A stretch of 64,000 bases of DNA from a bacterium (GTDB lineage: Bacteria > Eisenbacteria > RBG-16-71-46 > CAIMUX01), in contig JAUIHP010000004.1 of the NCBI GenBank assembly GCA_030431975.1, positions 190,001 to 254,000 of the forward strand. Reading direction: 5' to 3'. How positions within the stretch are numbered: the stretch's first letter is position 1; each line of letters opens with the position of its first letter. The position numbers and the translations under genes were made by a program. Shown in pieces: positions 42,511-51,652 of this stretch. The notes below the pieces were generated by a model. It worked only from the letters and a program-made list of their open reading frames with translations. It did no database searches and was not told where the DNA came from.

Positions 42511-43314
42511 GTCAGTGTTCTGTGGACTGAAAAGTCTTGGTGCTCGCTCTAACTGGCTACTCGTCACTCCGTGCAATGAGGGCGGCGGAGTCGGTCTCTT
42601 CGAAGAAGTAGGACGTAAAAGTAGCACAGAAGTTTCGTCAAACACGAACAAATGTTTGTTTATTTTCTTGAGGAGTCCAATTGCGGCTGGTCTGGATTTT
42701 GCAGGCTGGGCCGTTGGCGTGAGGCCGTAGAGGTCGCTGCACGAGTGCCGTCGCAGGGCGGCGGGCGCAGATCCCAGTCAGGACGCGCTGTCTGTAGTGG
42801 ATGTAGGTCGGACGCGCAGATGCTGGTCAGTGGCCTTGCCGTCGGCTGGCATGCATCTCGATCAGGTGGGTTGAGATCGCTTCTCGCCGATCCCGTTCTG
42901 GCGGGTGGCGATCGCTCCTCGTCCATCCCGCTCAGGCGGGCGGCGATCTCTTGTCGTCCATCCCGCTCAGGCGGGTGGTGATCTTTTGTCGTCCATCCCG
43001 CTCAGGCGGGTGGCGATCTTTTTCTCATCCATCCCGTTCAGTCAGGTCGCGATCTCTTGTCGTCCATCTCGTTTGGACGTGATGTTCCGACCGTGGCGTC
43101 CATCACGAATACAGGTGGGGATTCGGGCTCACCTTCAACGGCGGCCGCTGCCGCCCGGGCACGGAGCCCAGGGTCGGGGGGATCCGTCGCCTCGTCTTAT
43201 GATCGACCTGCGCCTCTCGGTCAGGTCCCATCAACAGTCGCGTTGTAGATCGACCTGGTCCACGGACTGGATAGCAGCGTCGACGCCCGTCGAGAGCCGG
43301 GTCGATCAGCCTTC
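42511..43314. other. 800-bp region without a credible gene
   Basis: Holds the probable promoter of the HNH gene (AT-rich around 42600-42665) and, from 42875, a tandem array of 35-bp units. Open frames crossing it lack ribosome sites and are repeat translations. Confidence 0.6.
42875..43078. repeat. 35-bp imperfect tandem repeats with internal palindrome
   Basis: About 5.5 head-to-tail units of 35 bp starting GATC. Each contains a small inverted repeat, best seen as CCCGC-TCAG-GCGGG. Units differ at several positions and have no unique spacers. Confidence 0.85.
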
Positions 43315-43980
43315 CTAGCGGAAGGTGCTTTTCACCGATCCCCAGCTCTCGGACTGGGTCGGAGTTGGGTCCTGCGGACAGGGGAGCCGTCCCGCCATGT
43401 TGAAGCCGATGGCTCCGTAGTCGACGATCTCGTCTTCGGCTGGGGGGACGGCGTCATCGAGGAACACACCGCCGAGGGAGGGGTGAGGAGTCACTTCGAA
43501 GAGGCGCGACTCTCCGTAGTATTCGTACCCGACGAAGAAGTAGGCGAGTTCAAGGGTGCCTTCGCGAGGTTGGTCGAAGGCGAGGACGGTTCCGGTTCCG
43601 GGAGCGGGCCAGCTTCCGTCCGGGGTCTCTACGTCTGCACAGCCTCCGAAGTCTGAGAGGAAGATCGAGGTGTTGTCGTAGTCGACCCCGAATCGGACTT
43701 CTTTGACGCGTGGCGTCGAGGCCTGCGGGAACGCCATGTAGGTCCACATGGCATAGAGGTCCGACGAGTCGGCTTCGGTGTCCGCATCATCGCAGGACTC
43801 CAGGTCCGAGCACTCGCAGAGATCGGCTCCACCGAACGAACACTCACCGGGGAGGTTGAGGTAGAACTCGCGATGGAGAATGAGGACGCCGTTCTCGTTG
43901 GGGCCGGCGAAGGAAACGTTGCTCTCGGCCAAAATCAGTACGGCAAGAAAGAAGGCGGAAATCAGAGTTGCTCGTTGCAT
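43315..43980 (-). CDS. Small secreted protein ending in SWGSVKSTFR
   Basis: A 221-residue exported protein of no recognised family. The signal peptide is LISAFFLAVLILAESNVSFA. The N-terminal third is Cys- and Asp-rich (CSFGGADLCECSDLESCDDA). The rest resembles a beta-sandwich (VRFGVDYDNTSIFLSDFGGC; GTLELAYFFVGYEY). It lacks a FlgD-like C-terminal domain and instead ends in a short motif (SWGSVKSTFR) also found at the end of the frameshifted beta-helix protein at 14287-15538. That motif may be an alternative export or anchoring tag; this is inference from two cases. A GGGAGC-type ribosome site precedes the ATG. Confidence 0.7.
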   Translation of the reverse strand: MQRATLISAFFLAVLILAESNVSFAGPNENGVLILHREFYLNLPGECSFGGADLCECSDLESCDDADTEADSSDLYAMWTYMAFPQASTPRVKEVRFGVDYDNTSIFLSDFGGCADVETPDGSWPAPGTGTVLAFDQPREGTLELAYFFVGYEYYGESRLFEVTPHPSLGGVFLDDAVPPAEDEIVDYGAIGFNMAGRLPCPQDPTPTQSESWGSVKSTFR

Positions 43981-44428
<448 letters not shown>

Positions 44429-45664
44429 TTAGCTCTTCACCGACTTCCTCCACGTCTGGATCCGATCGAAGAAGATCTCGGTGAACTCCTCATGCTCGTG
44501 CGCCGGGAACAGCGCTTCGACCTTTGCCCGCACTGCGGCCTTGGCCTCATCGGTACCGAAGAACTCCCAGAGCTCTTCTCCGAGGTGCCCGAGATGATTC
44601 CAGCAGAACTCCTCGAACTGCGCCTTCTCCAACCTCTCGTCGGCCAGCTCCGCATAGGCGTCGAGCTTCTCTTCGAAGCTGCGATCGCTGCGGCCGATCT
44701 CGAAGAAGGGACCCCAGTCGAGGTTCTGGCGCATCTTCCGCCTCGTCACCGCGCAGTAGATGGCCCAACTGAGTTTGGCGCCGATGAGCCAGGGGAAGTG
44801 GAAGTGAAGTGATGTGACCTGCGAGTCGGGGCAGGGGTTGGCGAAGTCGATGGGGTGCCAGACGCCGCCGCTGTGCAGGCATTCGCACGAGTTGAAGTCC
44901 CACCCGAAAAAGGCGTTGATGACGTGGGTGATCTTTCGGAGGTGCTCGGACTCGGCGTCATTCACGAAACCGGTGTCCATGGTGTAGCGATCGTGAAGTG
45001 CGGCGGACGGATCGTAGCGGACGATTCTCAGCTGGGGGCCGACGCCGACGCAGCGGACGAATCGGTCCCAGTTTTCGACGGCACGTTGCAGGTGCATGAC
45101 GTGCTTGCCGCTCTGCTCGTACGCGGCTCGTAATGCGGACTCGTTTTCGATCATGCTGACGCCGACCCAGCCGCCTCCGTCATACGGCTTCATGAACATT
45201 GGATAGCCGAGCTTCTCTCCAACCTGTCCGAGATCGAAAAGGCGCGCGTACCGCTCGAGCGTGGGCTGCAAGTCGTCCTTGGGGTCGTACTCCTTCGGCG
45301 GAACGAGCCATGTTTCGGGAATCGGCAGGCCGAGCTTCATCATCGCGGAGTAGCTGGTGTGTTTCTCCATCGACTGGACGGACCACGGATTGTTGAAGAC
45401 GTAGAGGTCGTCCATCAGGACGGACTTCTTGATCCACTCGCGGCTGTGGTGATACCAGTGCGTCAGCCGGTCGACGACCAGGTCGTAGCGACAGTCCTGC
45501 TTGAGATCGAAGGGCTCGATGGAGAGGCGTTCGACCTCCACGCCGACCGAAGCTCCGTCCCACGGGATGTCGAGTTGAAGCCGTTTGATCATGGCTTCGA
45601 AGCAAAGCGGCCAACAAATGTCGGCTCCGAGGGAAAGTCCGATCCTACGGGTTTCGGTGGGCAA
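44429..45664 (-). CDS. ATP-grasp family ligase
   Basis: About 411 residues. The TTG at 45664 is preferred because GAGGAGG lies five bases upstream; a GTG 11 codons earlier has none. The ATP-grasp fold is recognisable: an N-terminal Rossmann-like part ([20 protein letters not shown]), the hinge and ATP-lysine loop ([20 protein letters not shown], about 155-175), and the metal-binding strand [12 protein letters not shown] (about 270-282). Such enzymes join a carboxylate to an amine or thiol using ATP (RimK, glutathione synthase, D-Ala ligase types). The exact acceptor is unknown. It ends a three-gene unit behind an esterase and an S51-like peptidase, so a small peptide or conjugate is a plausible product. 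Confidence 0.75.
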   Translation of the reverse strand: MPTETRRIGLSLGADICWPLCFEAMIKRLQLDIPWDGASVGVEVERLSIEPFDLKQDCRYDLVVDRLTHWYHHSREWIKKSVLMDDLYVFNNPWSVQSMEKHTSYSAMMKLGLPIPETWLVPPKEYDPKDDLQPTLERYARLFDLGQVGEKLGYPMFMKPYDGGGWVGVSMIENESALRAAYEQSGKHVMHLQRAVENWDRFVRCVGVGPQLRIVRYDPSAALHDRYTMDTGFVNDAESEHLRKITHVINAFFGWDFNSCECLHSGGVWHPIDFANPCPDSQVTSLHFHFPWLIGAKLSWAIYCAVTRRKMRQNLDWGPFFEIGRSDRSFEEKLDAYAELADERLEKAQFEEFCWNHLGHLGEELWEFFGTDEAKAAVRAKVEALFPAHEHEEFTEIFFDRIQTWRKSVKS

Positions 45665-45750
45665 GGGAACCTCCTCGTCAATGGTCGAAGACTTCACGCG
45701 TCCACGTTGCGAAGTCGTCCGGGAACGTAGTTGCGAAGTCGTTCAGGATC

Positions 45751-46914
45751 TTACTCGTAAACCATCCAAAGCGGGCCGGGGTAGAGCCAGGAAAGTCCAC
45801 CGCGGAACGTGTCTCGCCAGTTCTCCCAGTTGTGTCCGTCCCGGGACTCGACGAACCTCACGTCCATTCCTGTCGATTGCAGGATGGGAAGGAGCGAGCG
45901 GTTCTCATAAATCAGGGACTCGTAGACACCGCAAGTCAGATAGACCTTCTCGGCGAGCGGGAAGGGTCGCTTGCGGTAGCTGTTGACGAACTCGACGACG
46001 GGATCGAAGGCGGGACCGCGTTGATGCGGTCCGATGTCGGTGAAAGCAAAAGATCCCGACTGCAGGAAGAGTCTTCCAAAAGCATCCGGGTAGCGCGCGG
46101 CCGTCGAGAGTGACGCGACGCCGCCGAAACTTGCGCCGAGCAGTCCCCGGGTCGACGGATCATCCAACAGTGGATAGGTCTTCTCGAGATGTGGAATGAG
46201 TTCTTCGACGACGAACTTCGCATGGTTTTCGTCGTTGGCGTACTCGCGCAGGCGTGCGCGCGGGTGCGTCAGGGCGACGATCATCGACGGAATCTCGAGA
46301 CGATGAATCAGATTGTCGAGAACCGTTTTGAATCCCGAGTACTTCACATAGTCACCGCCGTCGTGGGCGATGAGAAGCGCGTACCGACGGTCCGGACGGT
46401 AACGGGCCGGCAGGTAGACGCTGACCCCTCGAGGCTCACCGAATGCCTTGCTGTCGATCGTGATCTCTTCGACCTTGCCCGTGCGAGCCTCCGGATCCGG
46501 CTCTGTCCAATCCGGAACTTCATAGCCGGCGCCGTGACAAACCGAGTTGGCGCCGAACGGATCGCGAGCCAATGCCGTATTCAAAGGATCCTGAATGAGG
46601 CGGTGCGTCCGGCCTTCGACGACTTCGAGTTTGTACTCGATGCGGGACTTTTCCGGAATCTCCTGCGCGAGGTACCAGAGATCGGTCTCCTTGAGCCGCG
46701 CGAAGGGTTGAGCCGAAGGCATTCCGTAGATCCACTGGTGCAGATAGACCGCGTCGGCCGGACCCCGAAAGACGAAGGTCACGAGGTTCCCCTCCACGAG
46801 AGGGAACGACCGCGAAGCCAGAAACTCATCGATGACCTTCGGCGTGAGGTCGGTGCGATCGGAAAGCTCCTGCAGAGCGAGAGGATGGTCGGTGCTGTCG
46901 ACTCGGGTGATCAT
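45751..46914 (-). CDS. Alpha/beta-hydrolase esterase (enterochelin esterase/Fes-like)
   Basis: A 387-residue enzyme. The N-terminal ~150 residues form a CBM48/E-set-like beta-sandwich (GNLVTFVFRGPADAVYLHQW). The hydrolase domain follows: EEITIDSKAFGEPRGVSVYL, nucleophile elbow GLLGASFGGVAS (Ser near residue 260), and His in SRDGHNWENWRD near the end, with an Asp/Glu expected between. The layout matches enterochelin esterases and related putative esterases. No signal peptide. The start overlaps the upstream gene's stop by four bases (ATGA) and has GGAGGAG upstream. The substrate is unknown; siderophore genes are absent. Confidence 0.8.
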   Translation of the reverse strand: MITRVDSTDHPLALQELSDRTDLTPKVIDEFLASRSFPLVEGNLVTFVFRGPADAVYLHQWIYGMPSAQPFARLKETDLWYLAQEIPEKSRIEYKLEVVEGRTHRLIQDPLNTALARDPFGANSVCHGAGYEVPDWTEPDPEARTGKVEEITIDSKAFGEPRGVSVYLPARYRPDRRYALLIAHDGGDYVKYSGFKTVLDNLIHRLEIPSMIVALTHPRARLREYANDENHAKFVVEELIPHLEKTYPLLDDPSTRGLLGASFGGVASLSTAARYPDAFGRLFLQSGSFAFTDIGPHQRGPAFDPVVEFVNSYRKRPFPLAEKVYLTCGVYESLIYENRSLLPILQSTGMDVRFVESRDGHNWENWRDTFRGGLSWLYPGPLWMVYE

Positions 46915-47837
46915 GGGCGCATCTCCTCCAACTCTCCCGTCGCAAGTAGCCGCCGGGCTCGTTCGACATCGCGCTTTCCCTTCCGGTCGAAGCGAAGGTG
47001 CGAACCCTCATCGAAGGCGATGCACTGCGAGTCCTGAAAGCGGCGTGCAAACAAGGACACGCGCGTGCGGTCATAGAGCCGAAGTCGACGCCTTGCGTGA
47101 GGCAGGGGGATCAATCCCTTCACGCAGCCCAACCCCACCTCGAGTACTTCCGGATTGCCCTGTCCCTGCGGCGGCGAGTCGTGAAAGAGGACGACCCGCT
47201 CCGAAAACGCCATCGCCCCCGCGGACCAGAGGAAGAGTGGCATCTCTTTCGAAGCCTTGGCGACGTCGAGCAGTCGAAGGCGGTTGAGAAGAATCGCGAC
47301 ATGTCCACCCGCTACGGCCAACGCCGCGCACTCGGAAAGCGTCTTCTGAACTTCTGCCCGATGCTTCGCCACTTCCTCGTGGGTGTCGAGAGAGTGTTCA
47401 TGTTCGAAGTCATCATGGATGCGGCGAACGCGGTGAAGGTGGCTTTGATCGAGCCGGCGAAGGTCCTCGAGAGCTGCCTCCTGCTGGTCGAGCAGAATGT
47501 CGCCGTCACCTTCGACCGCCAGAAGGTCGCGGGCCGCCTGCAGCTCGTGACCGAGGCGAAGGCGATAGAGCTTCTGCAGCTCTTTGAGGCGGTTCTGGCG
47601 ATCCCGAAGCGCATCATGGAGCTTCGGGTCGGCTTTCATAATGGCCGCGGTGCGGTGGTAGAGCCGTAGGTTGACGGTCTTCCCGCCGAGGTGCTCATCA
47701 AGCTCCTCGTCCTCGTCTTCCCGCTCCTGCCAACCCGCGGTGACCGTTGCGATCGAGCCTTTGATTTTCAGCGCCTTCACCGATTCGATGATGGTCGGTT
47801 TCAGTCGCTGCGGGCCCAATAGAGTGATGGGGCGCAA
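46911..47837 (-). CDS. Peptidase S51 / cyanophycinase-like protein
   Basis: About 308 residues from a TTG at 47837 with GGAGGAGG nine bases upstream; the frame runs 63 codons further back, without a site, in low-complexity sequence. The start ITLLGPQRLKPTIIESV, the motif AVAGGHVAILLNRL (the S51 Gly-Gly loop), and LFLWSAGAMAFSERVVLFHD (Ser nucleophile in SAGA, about residue 205) fit the class I amidotransferase-like fold of aspartyl dipeptidases and cyanophycinases. A long charged helical insert (about 60-170) is unusual. First gene of the three-gene unit. The reaction cannot be fixed. Confidence 0.7.
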   Translation of the reverse strand: MRPITLLGPQRLKPTIIESVKALKIKGSIATVTAGWQEREDEDEELDEHLGGKTVNLRLYHRTAAIMKADPKLHDALRDRQNRLKELQKLYRLRLGHELQAARDLLAVEGDGDILLDQQEAALEDLRRLDQSHLHRVRRIHDDFEHEHSLDTHEEVAKHRAEVQKTLSECAALAVAGGHVAILLNRLRLLDVAKASKEMPLFLWSAGAMAFSERVVLFHDSPPQGQGNPEVLEVGLGCVKGLIPLPHARRRLRLYDRTRVSLFARRFQDSQCIAFDEGSHLRFDRKGKRDVERARRLLATGELEEMRP

Positions 47838-48227
47838 TGTGGTCTGTCCTCCTCCTACAGAAGTGGATGAGGATACGATTTGCCGGGCCGAGAAGCCAGC
47901 GATGTCGCGTGGAGGAAGGGCCGGGCTTTCTGACCCGAGGGGAACCGAAGCGGCTGGCCCGCGAGCCCGAGACCTGGTCTCCTTCGTCTCGCGGGCCCGG
48001 GACGTGCGGCTCGAAGCGTCTTCCAAAGGAGGAATCAGCCCGGAGCTTCTGCGCCCCGGTGTGCTAGAGTCAAGTTACCCCCTCTTTACGCCCGCTGTTG
48101 TCGCGGAAACGTTCGACAGCAGCGTACCGGTGATACGCGGTCACGGATACGCGGTCACGGATACGCGGTCACGGACCTGCGGCTACGAAACGCGGTTACG
48201 GATACGCCGCTGAAGTAGGGAGGGAAC
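47838..48227. other. 390-bp divergent intergenic region
   Basis: Separates the S51-like gene (minus) from the first large secreted paralogue (plus). It holds a 14-bp repeat array (48132-48211) and otherwise no recognised feature. Confidence 0.5.
48132..48211. repeat. 14-bp repeat GGATACGCGGTCAC upstream of the first paralogue
   Basis: Three perfect and two or three degenerate copies end 17 bases before the ATG at 48228. The unit length equals that of the array before the AfsR-like gene, but the sequence differs. Confidence 0.85.
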
Positions 48228-51200
48228 ATGTTCGCAAACCTGTCCTCAATGATTCGACGATCTTCCACGGCCGAGATTTCTTTCGGCTCGCGTCCGAAAG
48301 CGACCTTCGCATTCCCCCTCGTCTTCGGATGCCTACTTGTTTTCACGTTCGCTCCCGGGGCCTCTATCGCGGAAGCCGCGAAGAAGCTAAGCCCGCTACC
48401 CCTGGATCTCGCGCGACCTGCCGGCGAGGACTCGTTCGACCGGCCTCCCGCGGTCAAAGCCGCCCAGAGCCGGTTCGCCCCGGGTGACACCGTCACGTTC
48501 GGTTACGTCGATGCGAACGGGTTTGCTGTCGAAGGGGAAGTGTGGACGTTCGACCACGGCCACTCGGATCCGTTCGAGGGTTGGTACGCGACCGACCTCA
48601 CTCTCAACACCGAGACCTACTTCCGGCGGATCACCGCGGCGGAGTGGATTGCGGATCCGAACAACATGGTTGCGCCTCCCGTCTTGTCTGGGACCGGCTC
48701 CGCCTGGTGCGGCGCTTTCGGAACGGAGGCGAACGACCTGTGCTGGGAGTCCGGGCTCGGCTACGGAAACTCCTGGTGCCAGCGTCTGGTCAGTCCGACT
48801 TTCGTTCACGACGGTTCCAGTTCCGTGTCCGCGAGCTGGCTCCATTTCAACGACACGGAGGCTATGTACGATTTTACGACGGTCTACCTGAAGACGCTTC
48901 CAAGTGGGGACCGACTGGAGCTTGCCCGCTACGACGGCATGATCGGTGTGGCTCCGGATCACCCGGACTCCCCGCCCGTTGGAGCCGGCGACAACGTAAC
49001 TCTCGATCCCGCGGACTTCGGAGGGGAAACCAGCTATCAGATCGTCTTCGAGATGACCTCGGACCATGGCTGGTCGGACTCCGATGGCTTCGCAACGACC
49101 GAGTATGGACCCTGTGCGTTCGACAACGTGGACATCGACGGGACAGTATTCGACTTCGAAGCGGACCTGCAGGGTTGGGTTCCCGAGGTTTGTCCCGGGT
49201 TTGGAAGCCAGTTCGGTGTCGCCAACGTTGGCGATTACCTGATCGAGGATGCGTGCGGGTGCAAACTGTCCGGAAACGTCCTCGAATTCCACGACGAGAG
49301 CCGGGAGCATCCCTACGGGCAGCGAGTCGAGGCGCGCTCCGCTCCGGTCGACCTTCTGAACGCAACGGAACCCGCAGGCGATGGCAACCTTTCGATTCTC
49401 TCGAGGTGGGCTCAGTACTCCGAGCTGCCACAGGCGAACGGCGTGTTCTACCGGCCGGGTTGGGATTTCTACCCGTTTGAATGTGTGCTGACCGGGGCGG
49501 AAGGATGGTCCGGGCGCGTCGGCCAGAACTCCTTCTTCTTTGTTGGGGAAGATCCTGCCTGTACCCAGAACGTCACCGTCGCGACTGAGGTCGATCGACC
49601 GGTTCCAGTGACTGCCGAACAGGTGCGCTTCATCTTCGAGATCTTCGCTTCGTGTGATGCCTTCACCATCCCCGGCGATGTCTGCACAAACCAGACCAAC
49701 TTCACACCTCTTATCGACAACATCGTCATCGAAACGACCAAGGTTCCCGACGCGCCGGCAATCTCCTTCGACAACGGTTTGCGTTACCAGGATGGCTACT
49801 CGCAGGACCCTGTGAACTACTGGTTCGGTCCGGGGAATGCGGACGTGACGCGAAATCGAAACTTCGGGAATACAACGCCGGTCGTGCTTGGAGACTCGCT
49901 CTACGTTTCCGGGCCTTTGGCGGGGCCGGACCCGGAGTCCCAGTGGGAGGCCAAACTCTGGTTCCAGATTCCCAGAGTCGGGCCGCTCCTGAACGATCCG
50001 TACATGGAGTGGAGGGACCGGGTTCGCGATGGTAAGAACATCGATCCGGACCTCGGTGGAGACGACATCGAGTGGACGTTCGCCTTCATGGACTCCTATC
50101 AGGTCGGCACGAACGTCGCCAACAACAAGTACGTGTCCTATTTCCGGGAGGACGACGACGATTTCGTGCCGGGAGAAGAACTGAAGGATGCCAACGAGAT
50201 CATCGCCGACGGCGTGCTCTCGCCCGGAACCCAGGTCAACTACTTCGTCAGCTCGAACTTCATCGGCAACAGTCAGCAGTTCTTGTTGCCGGATACGACC
50301 GGCGGATTTTCATTGGAATTCGAGATCCTGCCTCGATGGCGGGAGACCGAGAACGGTTTGAAGTTCCCCGCGACCCTCTATATCGATGCGGCCAATGACG
50401 GCGCCCAGTTCTTCGTCGAAAGTGCGCTCGACAAACTCGGGATCGAAGTGGACCGCTACGACTATCTCGATGCTACGTCCAACTGGAAGGCTCCGTTCCG
50501 GAGAGGTTTGGAAGCCGTTTCCAACAACGGGTGCACGATTCTTCAGCTTCGAGACTACCGGACGATCATCGTCAATTCCGGCGAGGCGAGAACGACCTCG
50601 ATCATGTGGCCGGATGACTATCTGCATTTCGCGGACTGGATGGAGGCCATCTGTTCGTTCAGCAATCGTGGATTCATCGCGAACGGTAGCGGACTCGCTT
50701 CGTCGATGAAGACCCAAGCCCCGGCCTTCCTCTGGCAACTGGGAGGAGATCTCGTCAGCGACTCCTACTCCGAATATTCGGGAGACCAGAGTGACTGCGT
50801 CCGGCTGGAAACCGAGGCTGGGTCGACCCCGGCGTACGGCACCAGCAACAGCCTGGGCGACTATGAATACGACGCCTACGGAAACTGGTGTCCGACGAAC
50901 CACCGGTTCGACGTTCTCGGCCTGGCGCCCGGTCAGGGAGGCGTGGGCAACCGTGTCTATCTGGACGTCGACGACCTTGAGACAGAGGTTCCGTATGCGC
51001 AGGTTGCGAACGAGTACGAGTACCTCGACGGCTTTGTGACCCGAACGGTTCTGGACGGTACCTCCTACCATCTGCTATCTGACGTCGATCCGCTCCTGGA
51101 GTGCGTTTCGGACTCGGCCCACATCGTCACTGCGGCAGCCAACGAGCTACTTGCGGCCATGGAATGGATCTGGGGAGTTGGTCAGATCCCAATCCTGACG

Positions 51201-51536
51201 GATGACTCCCCCTGTCGTGTCTCCGATGCTCCCAATCCCCATGGACATCTGGCGTCGGATGTAACTGCAATGTATTCCAGTTTTCCCAACCCCTACAACC
51301 GCCGGACGACCTTGCGTTTCGCCCTCGCGCAATCCGGCGAGGCGAAGGTCGCGATCTATGACGCCGCCGGACGTCTCGTTCGCACGGTGGTCGACGGTCT
51401 GCATGATGCCGGGCTCCATCAAGTGATTTGGGACGGAACCGATGACGGAGGACGCGAGCTTCCGTCAGGGGTTTACTGGGCACGAGTCTGGGATGGCATT
51501 CAGGAGTCGAGTGCGAAGCTCGTCAGTCTAAGGTAG
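48228..51536 (+). CDS. Large secreted protein, paralogue family copy 1, FlgD-like C-terminal domain
   Basis: A 1,102-residue exported protein with GGGAGGG before the ATG. The signal helix is FPLVFGCLLVFTFAPGASIA. The conserved body begins RFAPGDTVTFGYVDANGFAV, then EVWTFDHGHSDPFEGWYA; further family blocks are GSAWCGAFGTEANDLCWESG, VFEMTSDHGWSDSDGFA, FFREDDDD-type loops (YVSYFREDDDDF), and an alpha/beta-looking segment around residues 720-900 (FFVESALDKLGIEVDRYDYL; YRTIIVNSGEA). Cysteines are conserved between copies, suggesting disulfides. The C-terminus is a FlgD-like domain (SSFPNPYNRRTTLRFALA, then AIYDAAGRLVRTVVDGLHDA, then GVYWARVWDG). No known family recognised; possibly a cell-surface or outer-layer protein. 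Two hairpins follow the gene. Confidence 0.85.
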   Translation: MFANLSSMIRRSSTAEISFGSRPKATFAFPLVFGCLLVFTFAPGASIAEAAKKLSPLPLDLARPAGEDSFDRPPAVKAAQSRFAPGDTVTFGYVDANGFAVEGEVWTFDHGHSDPFEGWYATDLTLNTETYFRRITAAEWIADPNNMVAPPVLSGTGSAWCGAFGTEANDLCWESGLGYGNSWCQRLVSPTFVHDGSSSVSASWLHFNDTEAMYDFTTVYLKTLPSGDRLELARYDGMIGVAPDHPDSPPVGAGDNVTLDPADFGGETSYQIVFEMTSDHGWSDSDGFATTEYGPCAFDNVDIDGTVFDFEADLQGWVPEVCPGFGSQFGVANVGDYLIEDACGCKLSGNVLEFHDESREHPYGQRVEARSAPVDLLNATEPAGDGNLSILSRWAQYSELPQANGVFYRPGWDFYPFECVLTGAEGWSGRVGQNSFFFVGEDPACTQNVTVATEVDRPVPVTAEQVRFIFEIFASCDAFTIPGDVCTNQTNFTPLIDNIVIETTKVPDAPAISFDNGLRYQDGYSQDPVNYWFGPGNADVTRNRNFGNTTPVVLGDSLYVSGPLAGPDPESQWEAKLWFQIPRVGPLLNDPYMEWRDRVRDGKNIDPDLGGDDIEWTFAFMDSYQVGTNVANNKYVSYFREDDDDFVPGEELKDANEIIADGVLSPGTQVNYFVSSNFIGNSQQFLLPDTTGGFSLEFEILPRWRETENGLKFPATLYIDAANDGAQFFVESALDKLGIEVDRYDYLDATSNWKAPFRRGLEAVSNNGCTILQLRDYRTIIVNSGEARTTSIMWPDDYLHFADWMEAICSFSNRGFIANGSGLASSMKTQAPAFLWQLGGDLVSDSYSEYSGDQSDCVRLETEAGSTPAYGTSNSLGDYEYDAYGNWCPTNHRFDVLGLAPGQGGVGNRVYLDVDDLETEVPYAQVANEYEYLDGFVTRTVLDGTSYHLLSDVDPLLECVSDSAHIVTAAANELLAAMEWIWGVGQIPILTDDSPCRVSDAPNPHGHLASDVTAMYSSFPNPYNRRTTLRFALAQSGEAKVAIYDAAGRLVRTVVDGLHDAGLHQVIWDGTDDGGRELPSGVYWARVWDGIQESSAKLVSLR

Positions 51537-51545
51537 CCGAAGGTC

Positions 51546-51580
51546 GTTCGAGACGCGCTTCTGGGGAGCACGTCTCGAAC
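51546..51580 (+). terminator. First hairpin after copy 1
   Basis: GTTCGAGACG pairs with CGTCTCGAAC (10 bp) across a 15-base loop, 10 bases after the stop. Confidence 0.5.
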
Positions 51581-51593
51581 TCTCAGTGTTCAT

Positions 51594-51636
51594 GCATGAA
51601 GCCCGAGTCCAATGGGATCCGGGCTTCATGCTTTTC
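51594..51636 (+). terminator. Rho-independent terminator of copy 1
   Basis: GCATGAAGCCCG (51594-51605) pairs with CGGGCTTCATGC (51620-51631), with an inner TCC/GGA stem, followed by TTTT. It lies between copy 1 and the convergent metalloprotease-like gene. Confidence 0.8.
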
Positions 51637-51652
51637 CACCTTTTTCGCTCCG

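Noticed and set aside
42875-43078. Possible CRISPR array
   Set aside because: The units abut each other and vary throughout; there are no unique spacers and no cas genes nearby.
42905-43318. Protein-coding gene over the 35-bp repeats
   Set aside because: Low-complexity repeat translation without a ribosome site or recognisable domain.
45751-46914. Siderophore (enterobactin) utilisation locus because of the Fes-like esterase
   Set aside because: No NRPS, siderophore receptor or ferric ABC genes are nearby; the neighbours are an S51-like and an ATP-grasp protein.
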